A DNA stretch of 20,164 nucleotides, from NCBI GenBank assembly GCA_905250885.1, contig CAJNOQ010003478.1, positions 1 through 20,164 of the forward strand, written 5' to 3'. A program made the translations under genes and the position numbers. Shown here one piece after another: positions 8,623 to 18,160 of this stretch. Below the pieces are notes generated by a model, which saw only the letters and a program-made list of their open reading frames with translations, was not told the origin of the DNA and made no database searches. The stretch is from Didymodactylos carnosus (Eukaryota; Rotifera; Eurotatoria; Philodinida; Philodinidae). Numbering within the stretch: position 1 is the stretch's first letter; each line of letters starts with the position of its first letter.

Positions 8623-9027
8623 CGGCCCTTCATCTCTCTACTCTTAGTCTCCTTACCCTATACTCCCTATTTTATACGTCTCCTTATACTGTGCCCTCTC
8701 CTTTAGACTACATCCTCTACCTGTAACCTTTATCCTATGACTTCTTCCTTATGCTTATATCCTCTAACCTATCCCCTATCTTATGTCCTCTACCTATATC
8801 CTCAGTGTTATGTGTTCTACCCTATGTTCCTACCCTATACCTACTATTAGTCTACACCTAACACCCTATATTTGCTATCCTGTACCTCTACCTTATATCA
8901 ACTATTCTATGTCTCCTATCTTATGCCTACACTCTATATCCGATGTCCTGTACTATGCTCCCTACCATTCTATACTCCTACCATATGTTCCGTACCCTAT
9001 GCATATATCACCTACTCTATATCGTCT
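8623..9027 (+). repeat. C/T/A tract almost lacking G, degenerate CCTATAYCTCTA repeat
   Basis: About 400 bp made of variants of CCTATACCTCTAC, TATCCTCTAACC, CTTATGTCCTCTACC and TACCCTATGTTCC, with a loose 10-14 bp spacing and very few G on this strand. Apparent open frames through it (rich in Tyr, Pro, Leu, Ser) are products of the composition. It resembles an old minisatellite with strong strand asymmetry. Telomere-like origin was considered but no fixed unit is seen. Confidence 0.7.
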
Positions 9028-9807
9028 GCTATACGCTGGCATAAGAAACAAAGTAAAGAGAAATATGTGGACAAAGACGAGGGAAGAATGAAGTAAAGGT
9101 TCGAGAAGCAGTATCTTCTGATACGCCGAAGATACCTTATCCTTCCTCGACTGTTGCATTAGTATTCGCCCGCTTCCTCTACAAATTTCAGAAGTTGGAC
9201 CTACGGCGACCGCATACGACTGCTTACCACCACACAAGGTGATATACGGCCATCTACGACATAATTCCGTTTACGGAATAGATAAGTTTACCTTCTTATC
9301 GCTCAGATCTCCCTCCGCTCGCGACAGGCCTGGTCCTTTGTTGAGTTGTTCCTCCTTTTTCTAGTTTCTACCGCAGCTCCGGTAAATAGTTTTTACAGAA
9401 TTTTTCTCAGGTAAAGTTTTTTCTATGGAACTTATTTGTAATATTTTATTTTTATTTCTTTATTCCGTTCGAATTCTGATTATCATTAATTGTGATCCGA
9501 TCGCTAACTGTATTTTCACACTGATGAAACCAGACTTTCGAGTTCCTTGTGATAGTTGTTTTGATCTAAGTTTGTCAATATTGTGCTTTTACATGAGAGA
9601 GGAATAGTAGTGTACCAATAGTAGTATCAAATAGAGAAGGATAAGTAGTGTAGGGTGAGAACTAAAACTAAAAACTAAAATTGTTTTGAGTTGCTGTTCA
9701 TGACTGAGATTATTTTTACTTGCTTTTCTGAAGAAAATTTAGAAAAAATGAACTTTAGAGTCGTCCATATATGATATGGGTAATTTCTTAGGTATATTTC
9801 ATCTAGA
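9028..9807. other. Intergenic, no gene seen
   Basis: Short unassigned open frames only. It contains the palindromic words noted at 9241-9278 and an AT-rich stretch with AAACTAAAA repeats near 9660-9680. Confidence 0.3.
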
Positions 9808-10206
9808 GATGGGCACCAGGACTAAAAAAAATTTCTGTTCCCGGTAAAAGACTTGATTGCCGTTCCATTACCTTCACAGTTAAAATATTGCAAACCGTGC
9901 ATTTTGTAGAGAAATGTTTGCTCTTTCAGCTTATATATTCTAAAATATATCGCGAATCTCTTTTATCAATTAATTTAGCAAATACATGACCAATCCGATC
10001 CCGGGACCAATCTGATCCCGGTCATTGTATTTGTCAAATTAATTCTTAACGAAGGCCTGTGGTATATTTTAGAATATATAAGCTGAAAGAGCAAACATTT
10101 CTCTACAAAATGCACGGTCAAATGATATTTTAACTGTGAAGGTAATGGAATGGCAATCAAATCTTTTACCGGGACCAGAAATTGTTTTGGTCCCGGTGTC
10201 ATCCCT
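9808..10206. mobile_element. Foldback (MITE-like) element, about 400 bp, hAT-like termini
   Basis: The left half (9808-9987) is nearly the reverse complement of the right half (10022-10206). Shared parts include CCATTACCTTCACAGTTAAA, GTGCATTTTGTAGAGAAATG, TTTGCTCTTTCAGCTTATAT and AATTAATTT.GCAAATACA (one variable base). The ends read GATGGGCACCAGGAC on the left and, reverse-complemented, GGGATGACACCGGGACC on the right, resembling hAT-type terminal sequences (AGAGATGGGCA). The centre (9988-10021) is a 17-bp direct duplication of GACCAATCYGATCCCGG. No transposase is encoded, so it would be non-autonomous. Flanking 8-mers match only weakly, so I cannot confirm a target duplication. Confidence 0.8.
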
Positions 10207-10910
10207 CCTTTCTTAAGACAATCAAAATCTATATTTCCGCTAGCCCCCTCCTTCTAAGGTGATTATATGATGTACGATCCTTTGAGAAATAACAACGCTC
10301 ATTGAGACAAAACAGTGGTGAAAAGAGGGAGCTAATAGCTTTTTTAGCGTGACAAAAAATCGGTAATGATAAAAACATTTTTACCGGTTACCGCACATCC
10401 TGAACTTCAATGCGATATCTATCTACCCTATCGATCATCACAATCTCAACACTTACATGATAAATGAATTAACCAGTCAACGAAACACTCAACAACAAAT
10501 ATTGGAAGATGAGAACAGTTAGAAAGTCGATAATTGTATTCTATCTGAAAAGAAACAGACAAATTGATGGCGAAGCTTTTATCGAATTATACCTCACTAT
10601 TCAATTTATATCTGCGATATGGTTGATTAAACAAGGTAGGCTACTTGTTTTTTGCCTTTTTTTCCTCTCATATATTCTTGGAGGACAAAGAAGATGCGGT
10701 CCGCTCGTATCCAACACGCTCTCTTGCGATTTTTTGACTGTAATTCGTCCGTGTCTTTAATATTTGAATTACGATGAAGGAGAGACTTACGCCACACAGA
10801 GACAGAGGTTAGATTCAAACCTTCTTTCTTGATTTAACTAAAAGGTGACGAGAAAATGTTGATAATACTTGATTTTTTTCTCTCTTGCTTTGATAATCTA
10901 AGGCCAGTAG
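10207..10910. other. No firm gene; possible exon and transposon-end scrap
   Basis: Around 10352-10396 GGTAATGATAAAAACATTTT followed by TACCGGTTACC is an imperfect inverted repeat that could be a transposon end. A plus-strand frame ending LYLTIQFISAIWLIKQ before a GGTAGG-type donor (10636) shares a 27-bp stretch (TTCAATTTATATCT...ATGGTTGATT) with 12154-12180. This suggests a repeat, not a gene. Confidence 0.3.
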
Positions 10911-11474
10911 TTGCTCTCTATAGCCACTGGACATGGTACTATACGCGTTTTTATAAGAAAAAAACTTGAAACTATTCAACATCGAAGTAATCAACTGTAT
11001 GATGAACATATGGTTCAAATGTTACAAGTAAATAGAGTTCTTCCCATAAATATGAGAAATAGTTATTTCTTGCTTGATTTAGAGAAAATCAAAAAAGAAA
11101 TTAAATGATCTAGATCCTGCTTGTGGTCAACAGGGTCCTTGCCTTTTACGAAATGTCGTATTTCAATATTGGTCCAAGTTTTACTTCTGATTCGCTTTAT
11201 AATATATATTCGGGAACGTTCGTAAGGAAACATACAGCGATTTACATAAATAGTATTATTTACTTGTTACTATTATCTGATAGAAACGTTTACCAGACAT
11301 ATGGTTCACAAGTCGAGTTAATTCATACTCCATTAATAAAAAGTTCAATTTGATCGAAGTAAAATTGGACTCGATTCAATATCCTACGATCACATATCAT
11401 TTACCATCGCAACTGAGATTTTATCAAACGTACAAAGGAAACGAATACAGATTTACATTACTGTTTGGCTATCA
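10911..11474 (+). pseudogene. Unrecognised broken coding-like stretch
   Basis: Three successive plus-strand frames look coding-like but do not join. The first reads RKKLETIQHRSNQLYDEHM and ends at a stop at 11106-11108. The second is 11123-11353 (FYEMSYFNIGPSFTSDSLY, YINSIIYLLLLSDRNVY, SQVELIHTPLIK). The third follows one frame over (VQFDRSKIGLDSISYDHISF, TIATEILSNVQRKRIQIY) and ends at a good donor, TCA|GTAAGT (11475). I do not recognise the protein. The transposase piece at 11912 follows on the same strand and could belong to the same element. An alternative is that these are random AT-rich frames. Confidence 0.3.
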
Positions 11475-11911
11475 GTAAGTTTGTTGATGTGCGATGCGCG
11501 TAATATTCCTCTCTTCGATGAGACATAAAGCCAAAATACATTCTTCATCCGATATCTTTACAACTTCACATTTCTATAGCCCAGAAAAAGATATGCGAAC
11601 AATTATCAATTACATAGCAATATAAATATTGCCCTTGTGCTAGAAATGTGACTCAGAGAAAAAAGTGAGTGATGTCAGAAATTCTTTTTGAGGTTTTGAA
11701 AAGGCGCACATACATATTTTTTCAAAACAGAAAGGATGTCGAACTTTTTTTTCATTGTAAGATCTTCTTTCGATAAAAAATACTATTTTGACTGGAAAAA
11801 GACAAGAATTTTCTAAAAATGGGGGAGTGTACACCCAACAATCATCAGATCCCTGCTGTATGCAAAAACTTACCTTAATGATGAAAACCATGATTTTTTA
11901 TTTATATATAG

Positions 11912-12071
11912 GTATTTCAAGCCGATCTTACCTACGCGATACTACCAACATCTAAAGCTTTTGGCGTTCGCTATGAACTTCGCGGAATCATCTATTTTAT
12001 ACAATGATACAATTGAAAAAATCAACTGCTTACTTGATGAATCCGATCGTTTGTTTCCATTATTGTATCCA
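11912..12071 (+). pseudogene. Exon-like fragment of a CACTA-like (DUF4218-type) transposase C-terminus
   Basis: It lies between a good acceptor (TTTATTTATATATAG, AG at 11910-11911) and a good donor (CCA|GTGAGT at 12072). One frame is open throughout: YFKPILPTRYYQHLKLLAFA, then MNFAESSILYNDTIEKINCL and LLDESDRLFPLLYP. The pattern of LP..YYQ.LKLLAFAM followed by an LL..F..LFP.LYP-like helix is that of DUF4218-type sequences near the end of CACTA-type transposases. The expected next block (a K-x-H-x-L-x-H-x-P-like motif) is not found downstream. A competing frame (VFQADLTYAILPTSKAFG) is open for only 32 codons. The family call is moderate. Confidence 0.4.
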
Positions 12072-12249
12072 GTGAGTATATCACTTTGTAGATATATTCA
12101 TAGCGCCGAACAACTTCAAATTTGATGATACACCCTCACCCTCCCCTCCCTGTTCAATTTATATCTCAGTTATGGTTGATTTCAATCTGAATATATTTCA
12201 TACCCAAATAGACAAACTTTCTGAAACGCGGGTGTAAACACCGGAAAGT

Positions 12250-12342
12250 AGCCTTTTCGAACAAATAGTGGAGATAAAGTAAGCTAAGCTATTTCTGAAA
12301 TAGCTTAGCTCACTTTATCTCCACTATTTGTCCGAAAAGGCT
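12250..12342. repeat. 46-bp near-perfect palindrome with 1-nt spacer
   Basis: Arms 12250-12295 and 12297-12342 are reverse complements apart from two mismatches. Key parts of the left arm are AGCCTTTTCGAACAAATAG and GGAGATAAAGTAAGCTAAGC. The spacer is the single T at 12296. Neither arm occurs elsewhere in the window. Such tight palindromes are usually young, since replication removes them. Confidence 0.92.
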
Positions 12343-12496
12343 ATGCATTTTTTCGTTGGAAGATTTCACTGCGTTAGTATAGGAATCAAGTATGTAGAAT
12401 ACTGTTTGGAACACGTTAATCGAATTGACAAGGCTTTTTTGTAGTTGAACATTGCTGGAAAAAGGAACACAAAAACAAGAAAAAACACAAACAACA

Positions 12497-12728
12497 TTAT
12501 TTGTTCTCATTTATATATTTGCTCAGAGTATCAGGAATCAATAAAGTATCACTTCCATTTGGATGTAAACCATCACGATGTAAATGTTCTGTAAATTTAA
12601 ATTCAATTAAATCAAATTTAATTTTGAAGATTGAAGCTAATTCATAATCTTTTTTGTCGTAGTACCTAATACCAGTGTCAGTTAGTTTTCTTGCTTTTTC
12701 TTCATTCTCTGTCTCAATCAACAGCTTC
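12497..12728 (-). CDS. Terminal exon with SGNH/GDSL-hydrolase-type C-terminus, partial
   Basis: A minus-strand exon follows a good acceptor (CATACACATTGCAG, AG at 12729-12730) and ends at TAA 12497-12499. The first half, KARKLTDTGIRYYDKKDYEL, looks like half a TPR unit. The second half reads FTEHLHRDGLHPNGSD, then LLIPDTLSKYINENK. DGLHPN with a following helix is the last block of SGNH-fold hydrolases, where the Asp and His of D-x-x-H are catalytic. The Ser, Gly and Asn blocks would lie in earlier exons, which I cannot find in this window. It lies about 155 bp downstream of the TPR pseudogene on the same strand. It may be a composite of TPR and SGNH pieces or a stranded last exon. Function is unproven. 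Confidence 0.45.
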
Positions 12729-12883
12729 CTGCAATGTGTATGAAATAAATTAGATAATGTTAGTGTAAAAGTAAAAAGCAAAGTGAGCAGGGTGAGTGTT
12801 GAAAGTGAGCGTTATTGAAAGCCAACCTTCCGAACGATAAGATTCCCCACTTGAAAGAATAAAATACGTAGAGCCGAGCTTAT

Positions 12884-14346
12884 TCATTTTACTTGCTTTT
12901 TTGTTTTAACAGAACTGAGTACTTCTTTCATTTCTTTAATTCCATTTTGGATTTTTGGAATATACGGATGATCTGAAGAATTAATGTTTTCATATATTTT
13001 TAATGCTCTTATCAAGTTAATTAATGCTCCAGTATAAATTTTTTTATTAGATTGAGTTATAGCAACGCTAATATAGAGATCTGCAATATCTGTATCATCT
13101 GATGATAAGTATTTTAATTTAATAGATAATGCTTTTTTATAGTTAATTAATGCTTCACTATAATTTTTAAATTGATTTTTATATAGCAAACCAATGATAT
13201 TATACGTACTAATAATCTGAGTAGGAGCTGTTAATCCTATTGTTAATGCATTTTTATAATTGACCAAAGCTAATTCATAATTTTCCGTCAATAAGTGCAC
13301 ATATGCAATACCCTGAAGTATTACTGCTTTCTCATGACAAGGATTGTATGCTGAAAGTAAATGACTTTCATAGATCTTTAATGCTTTTTCATGATTAAAT
13401 AATGCTTCACTATAATTTTGAGTTTCTGCATGAACATTGGCAATAAGATAGTAGACCTTAGCAAGATCGAGATGATTTGACGGTATCAATATCAATACTT
13501 TCTCATAGTTAATCATAGCTAATTTATAATCTTTTCTTTGAGAGTGCACAGTTTCAATCACAGGATTTTTCTTATCTCTGGATGATTTAAGGACAGTGAG
13601 ACAGCTTCATAGATTTCTAATGCTTTCTCAAAGTTGATCCTAGCTAATTCCTGATCATTACGCAAATCGTGTTATGAATCTTAATTTTTCCTAACTAATT
13701 AAGGCTTCACAATAATTTTGAAAATGTACTTCAAGTATAGCAAGATTTTTATACGTAGTTGCAATATCAGTATGATCTGGTGGTAAACACATAAGTTGAA
13801 GTACTAATGCTTTTTTATAATTAACAATTGCTAATTCATAATCTCCCTTCACATGATAAAGATGACCAGTATTATACAATGTTAAGCCGATTTTTGGATG
13901 ATTTCCTGGCAATGAATTCATTTGAATTCGTACGCATTCATTATGATTATCAAGAGCTAAATTATATGTTCCTTGACATTGATACACAGTAGCAATATTA
14001 TTATAAATGTTTGGTAGATTAGGATGATCATGACCAAACCTGTCTACCATTAAATCTAAAGCTTTGAAGAAATATTCTAATGCTTTATCATATTCTTCCT
14101 TAGACTGCATAAGAGCATCTAGGTTCACATAAATATGATGAATAAATTTTCGATTGCTGGCTGGTAACTTTGATTCTAATTCAATTCCTATCATATAATT
14201 TAAATAAGCTGTATCATAACCATAATCGATTTTGGTCGCATTTCCAAGATTCTTATAACATATTAAGATTATAATAGCATGATGCAATCTCAGGATCATT
14301 TTCTGATGAGGACAATAATTTTAATTTTCGGCGGAATTGCGATATG
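12884..14346 (-). pseudogene. Kinesin-light-chain-type TPR protein, disabled by several frame breaks
   Basis: The sequence encodes at least eight 42-residue TPR units of the KLC/NPHP3 type. Typical pieces are HDHPNLPNIYNNIATVYQCQ, YELAIVNYKKALVLQLMCL, NYSEALFNHEKALKIYES, NYELALVNYKNALTIG and NYSEALINYKKALSIKLKYL, ending KEVLSSVKTKKQVK-stop at 12884. Such proteins are scaffolds that bind peptides; in bdelloids they form large families, sometimes joined to ADP-ribosyltransferase or WWE domains. Lesions: (1) near 14260 the frame SENDPEIASCYYNL stops and the sense continues one frame over at CYKNLGN; (2) at 13691 a stop falls inside NYCEALIS where EALINYEKAL is expected; (3) an isolated in-frame piece (ARINFEKALEIYEAV) ends at a stop near 13562 and the frame changes before ETVHSQRKDYKLA. 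No GT-AG pair explains these. The 5' end is not seen. Confident as TPR, fairly confident as a pseudogene. Confidence 0.8.
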
Positions 14347-14776
14347 TAGTTTACTTTGAAAGATCTCTCTAGGTATCGACATTCTTGTATTTTTCCTCTT
14401 CATTGAATTTTCTGCTATTTATAAAGCTCTTCTTGTTTATTCTAACGGTTACATTAGTTTTATTGTTAGCCTACCCGGCAGTCTGTTCTTCTTTAAACGT
14501 TATGCCTCAACTGAACATACAATGGGCATCGAAGCGATATATTTCTTTCTTTTCTTCGCTTGAGTGCACAACATGATCCTTCGTTCAACAGTAAAGTATA
14601 TGCAAAAAGAAATAAAATGGTCTGTGAGTAGGGACGAGAAAAGAAGCAAAAACTGCGTCTCTTATTTGATATAGAAATCAGCGATAACACATATACCAGT
14701 CATAGTTACTAACCCAATGAAGCGTGTTATCTTTTCTTTTTTATGAGAAGGAGAAAAACGCAGAGAAAAGGAAATT
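14347..14776. other. Intergenic, no gene seen
   Basis: Overlapping short open frames on both strands (14385-14576 plus, 14493-14690 minus). The plus-strand one is hydrophobic and Leu/Phe-rich but ends without partners. I assign nothing here. Confidence 0.3.
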
Positions 14777-15240
14777 GTGTGTAGTGATGACTTTTGCTAC
14801 TTCATCCACCCGCTTGGTCGTACTAGCTTACTGGCTCTTCTCGATGCGTGTAAGGCATCAATTCGGCCCAGTCCTCAAGGCATTAACTACTTTGCAGCTA
14901 ATGCATCGTTCGCATTTGATAATTTAATCTCTCTAGTCGAAGACTTGGCCCTGAATATTAACAAGAAGTTAGTAGTTATATAATAGTTGATAATATTAAA
15001 CGTACACGTATGTACCTCAAATCAGAGTACAAAGTTCACGTTAGTAAATCCTCAATAGTTGCCGCTCATATGCTCTATCTTCCCCAAAAGACAAAGATTG
15101 TTAACAAAAATGCGACCATAATCACGACGACGTATGTGACGAGTGTCAGAAACTTTCTACGGCATTCGAAACAATTGAAAAGGAAATCAACAGTAATATC
15201 GAAAATGAAGAATACCTAGACAGAATTATTATAAGAGTAA
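14777..15240 (+). pseudogene. Relic of an uncharacterised multi-copy metazoan transposon-linked gene, central part
   Basis: Frame 1 (14777-14983) reads FIHPLGRTSLLALLDACKAS, GINYFAANASFAFDNLISL and VEDLALNINKK. After a TAA-TAG pair the sense continues one frame over from about 14986 (VDNIKRTRMYLKSEYKVHVS, KSSIVAAH). It shifts again near 15070 (YALSSPKDKDC, stop, QKC), then runs open through CDHNHDDVCDECQKL and TAFETIEKEINSNIENEE to about 15240. The Cys/His spacing CDHNHDD-C-x2-C suggests a zinc-binding site. I recognise this block order (L-K-x-D/E-Y-K-V-H-x-S, then ALSDP, then CxHxHxxxCxxC) from uncharacterised, high-copy cnidarian, echinoderm and rotifer proteins that behave like transposon genes; I cannot name the superfamily. 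At least two frameshifts and stops make it dead. Confidence 0.55.
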
Positions 15241-15725
15241 GTCAAATAAAGTGCATTATAAGTCTTAGTTTTAGCTGGAAAGTACTACTTTGGATGAGAA
15301 AGATGCGACATTGAGAAAAATTCGTTATTCAGGGCTCTAAACATGTTAGTAAACGTTCCTGAGCGGAGAACCATGGTCGGAGATTTCAGCAATAACTTTT
15401 GCATCGAGGCTTAGTCCTGCCGCTTGAAAAGCACTCTTTCTAATGTATATTTAGACTGCCATAATAAGACACGTAGAAAAATTTATTATTTGTCATTTAA
15501 TCCGTTGTTAACATATCTTGACTGTCCGTCACCAACCTGTTTGTGTTCATATTTTTCCAAGCTTTATCAAGTTTTGTCACTGTTTTCCAGCATGAATTTT
15601 GCGTACTTTTTACCTTTGTTTAGCTTTCGCATATTGTGCAAACCATGCTCGGTTCCAACGAGCGGCAGTCGCGAATGAACTCTTTTCTGAATTTATTTTT
15701 TAATTTGTGGTTGTACTACATAAAA
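15241..15725. other. No firm gene; contains one half of a diverged direct repeat
   Basis: The segment 15345-15396 (GTTCCTGAGCGGAGAACCATGG, core CCTGAGCGGAGAACCATGG) resembles 15900-15945 (GTTCCTGATCGGGAAACCATGG, core CCTGATCGGGAAACCATGG) in the same orientation, each followed by a GATTTC(A/G)G word. The continuation of the relic ending at 15240 is not recognisable. The plus-strand frame 15424-15678 has no known motif. Confidence 0.35.
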
Positions 15726-15829
15726 GTACTTTAGAAAAAAATTTTCCCATAGTCTTGCTCAAAAATTTTTCAAAATGTTACCGTACGGGACCAAAGGCAA
15801 AACGATGTCGAAAATTTTTTCTAAAGTAC
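15726..15829. repeat. 104-bp foldback with 20-bp terminal inverted repeats
   Basis: GTACTTTAGAAAAAAATTTTC at 15726-15746 pairs with GAAAATTTTTTCTAAAGTAC at 15810-15829, differing only by one A in the A-run. The 63-bp interior has another A/T-rich near-palindrome (AAAAATTTTTC) and CCGTACGG at 15781-15788. It looks like a tiny MITE. Confidence 0.75.
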
Positions 15830-16629
15830 CCCGATCCAGAAGTTATTCTTGAAGTTTAAGCTTTGCTCTTTCAACCAGAAAAAGAGTGAACTTTCTACGA
15901 TGTTCCTGATCGGGAAACCATGGCTGAAGATTTCGGTCCAAGACACAAGACATTTGATTGCCAAAATAAAGTATTTGTTTCATAACTAGTAGTCGTCAAT
16001 TTCATTTTTACAAACGGGAACATTCTTTGATGGATATCCGAAACACCTGGTCGTGTGATAGGCTTTTTCGACAACTTCCACTTTTTTCGAGTTTTTCTAC
16101 CGAGATTTTTGCTGAAAAGTTAAAGTTGTACAAAACGTCTGAACACGAGTCAGTCAATTCAGTTTTTGACGCTGTAACGAGATGTTACTAAAGTTTTCAA
16201 GTTTGCTGTCGTTGATGAAGATTCTTTCAACTTATAATATGACCGTTGTTAACGTTGCATAACGTAATTTGCTTTTATGCATTCTATCAGGTAATATTTT
16301 TCTGGATTTTTCTATAAATATGAAGAGAAAGAGACCTGTTTCAAGTACGACGAATATTGTGCTGAAAAGGTTCAATACATCTGTATAATATTTTTGTCAA
16401 GCTGAGAAAGGATATTTATACATGCTTGAACCTTGTTGATGAAACTAGCTATGTATTGGTAGCTGAAGCAGAAATTGAATAAGCGTAACTGTGATATTTT
16501 GAACAATAATGTAATTATTTTAACCTTTTCCAACCCTAATCAAGTTTAATGCCGAATGTAACATAAACAAAACGGTGTTAAGTAGAAAGTGATTAGTAGT
16601 TATTGTCACAAAGTTTTGTCCTATTTCAG
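15830..16629. other. Intergenic, no gene seen
   Basis: Contains the second copy of the diverged direct repeat (15900-15945). Otherwise AT-rich sequence without a recognisable coding segment on either strand. Confidence 0.3.
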
Positions 16630-16794
16630 ACTGATACAAAGCAACATGTCGAAGACATATTCAATATATATTACTCATCTTTATCCGAATCATACGATTT
16701 GGAACTAAAACAAATTGCGTTTCATACTTTCATCTGCTTTCAAAAATGGTTGTACTGCCAACTCCATTGTAACAGAAGGAAACGCCTAATTTAG
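16630..16794 (+). other. Possible exon, unrecognised
   Basis: After a plausible acceptor (GTCCTATTTCAG, AG at 16628-16629) a frame of 54 codons is open: TDTKQHVEDIFNIYYSSLSE, SYDLELKQIAFHTFICFQKW. The amphipathic helical pattern looks like real protein, but I do not recognise the family and no partner exon is visible. It may be a fragment. Confidence 0.25.
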
Positions 16795-16963
16795 TGTAGC
16801 AAACATTTTACCTGCATAAAGGCTGCATAACATTTCGTTCGCATGTTTATACGTTTTACAGACGGCTACATTTAATATCTGTAGCTGTAATAATCGAATT
16901 ACGTTCAAATATTTTATCATACAATTCAATTGCATCGATAGCAGATTGGAGAAAGTGCATATT

Positions 16964-17311
16964 TTATGTCACCACTTGAATTTGTCTTAAGTATAAAGAC
17001 GGAGCATCAATGTTGTACATCAACGAACAGAATGCGTTAGAGCAACATCTGATGGTTGTTGATAACATCAAATCTTTTTTTGATAATGATAATGAATGTT
17101 TAAACATTACTTCAATTTTTAGTTGTAAACGCATTGAACTTTTTTCTTCCAATGTGATGTTATTTGTTGACGCTTTGATAAACTGGACGACTGGCTCACA
17201 GTCGTCTAACATGACACATACGTCGGGATCGATGGAACCACAACACTGCCAAACTGACCATTGATAACTATGTAAATAATAACAGATACTGTTTGCATAA
17301 GCACCAGTCAT
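16964..17311 (-). other. Ambiguous ORF, open on both strands
   Basis: The minus-strand ATG frame of 115 codons contains YQWSVWQCCGSIDPDVC, KASTNNITLEEKSSM and LQLKIEVMFKHSLSLSKK. The same frame resumes after a stop at 16964 with FLQSAIDAIELYDKIFERNS. The plus strand is also open for 84 codons (17010-17264). The minus strand looks more protein-like to me, perhaps a fragment of a mobile-element protein, but I do not recognise a domain. Low confidence in either. Confidence 0.25.
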
Positions 17312-17899
17312 CTATAAATACCAAGAAAAGAACAAAACCCTATAAGAAGCCCAAACAAAAGCAATTGTATACTCCTCTATTAAGAGACCTTTGAATTTCC
17401 AGGTTTCTAGCTATATCCTGGAATTTCGCTCAGGCTGTTTAGAATCGTATACCTGAAAGTCATAGTTTTGTATTTAGATTCGAATAGCATTCTAACGTGA
17501 AAATTTGCTAATAGCAGGATCTAAATGAATCATGACTAAATATTAAGATCTTATATGGTGGGAGGATCCTAGCAGAAAACTGACAGAAAGTGCGCAGAAT
17601 TTTGTCTAATGGGTTGTCTGTATATAAACTAGTTTGGAACAGTCATTTAAATCAGGTATTACTCCTATTTGATGTATCTGTATCTCAAACAATGTTTATG
17701 AACGATTTATAGGTTCATTAACGAGTGTGATTGATGTTTATTCAGAACAGAAAGTTAGTGATGAAAAGTACGATCTGTGTTTCTTCCTTTACATTGATAT
17801 AGCAGACGAACATCGAATAAACATTTGGAGAGGATATAGACCAAAAAAGATATCTACATTTTCTTCGTCCTTCAATAATAATTAAAAACAAATTTCTGT
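17312..17899. other. No supported gene
   Basis: AT-rich. A plus-strand frame from about 17685 to a TAA at 17883-17885 is open for about 65 codons (VIDVYSEQKVSDEKYDLCFF, INIWRGYRPKKIS) without an ATG or known motif. Confidence 0.25.
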
Positions 17900-18160
17900 T
17901 CACAGCAAATCCGAGTGACGATTTACTGTCCGTTGATTAGCTAAAAGATATATTCCAATTAGCCGTTTTCTTGTATGAGGATTTACTTTCCGTTGATTAT
18001 TTAGACGAAGAGAAATGAGCAAACGAGTAGTCATTACGACAATATATCTGATAAAAAATAGATGGACACGTATAAAATGTACCATCACTGTACCAATGTT
18101 CTTGTTGCGATAAATAAATCATATCACTATAGGAGGAAAAAGCCAGCGAATGAATACCAC
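17900..18160 (-). pseudogene. MULE transposase fragment (DGTFY motif) with internal tandem duplication
   Basis: A minus-strand frame from about 18160 to the stop at 17997 reads LAFSSYSDMIYLSQQEHW, then YSDGTFYTCPSIFYQIY. The W-x-x-D-G-T-F-x-x-x-P-x-x-F-Y-Q motif holds the first catalytic Asp of MULE transposases and parallels the FIDGTFK...IFYQLY block of the gene at 172-1719, so it is a related but distinct copy. The sense then shifts frame into LLISLRLNNQRKVNP and LIGIYLLANQRTVNRH, two versions of one LLxNQR block. These are made by a 56-bp tandem duplication visible as GGATTTACTTTCCGTTGATT (17980-17999) and CGATTTACTGTCCGTTGATT (17919-17938). The remaining domains are absent. It is dead. 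Confidence 0.65.

Noticed and set aside
8623..9027. Degenerate telomere-like array
   Set aside because: The unit is not fixed in length or sequence, so a telomeric origin cannot be supported.
8783..9096. Plus-strand open frames rich in Tyr, Ser, Pro and Leu
   Set aside because: They are by-products of the C/T/A repeat tract; all frames look alike and no domain is present.
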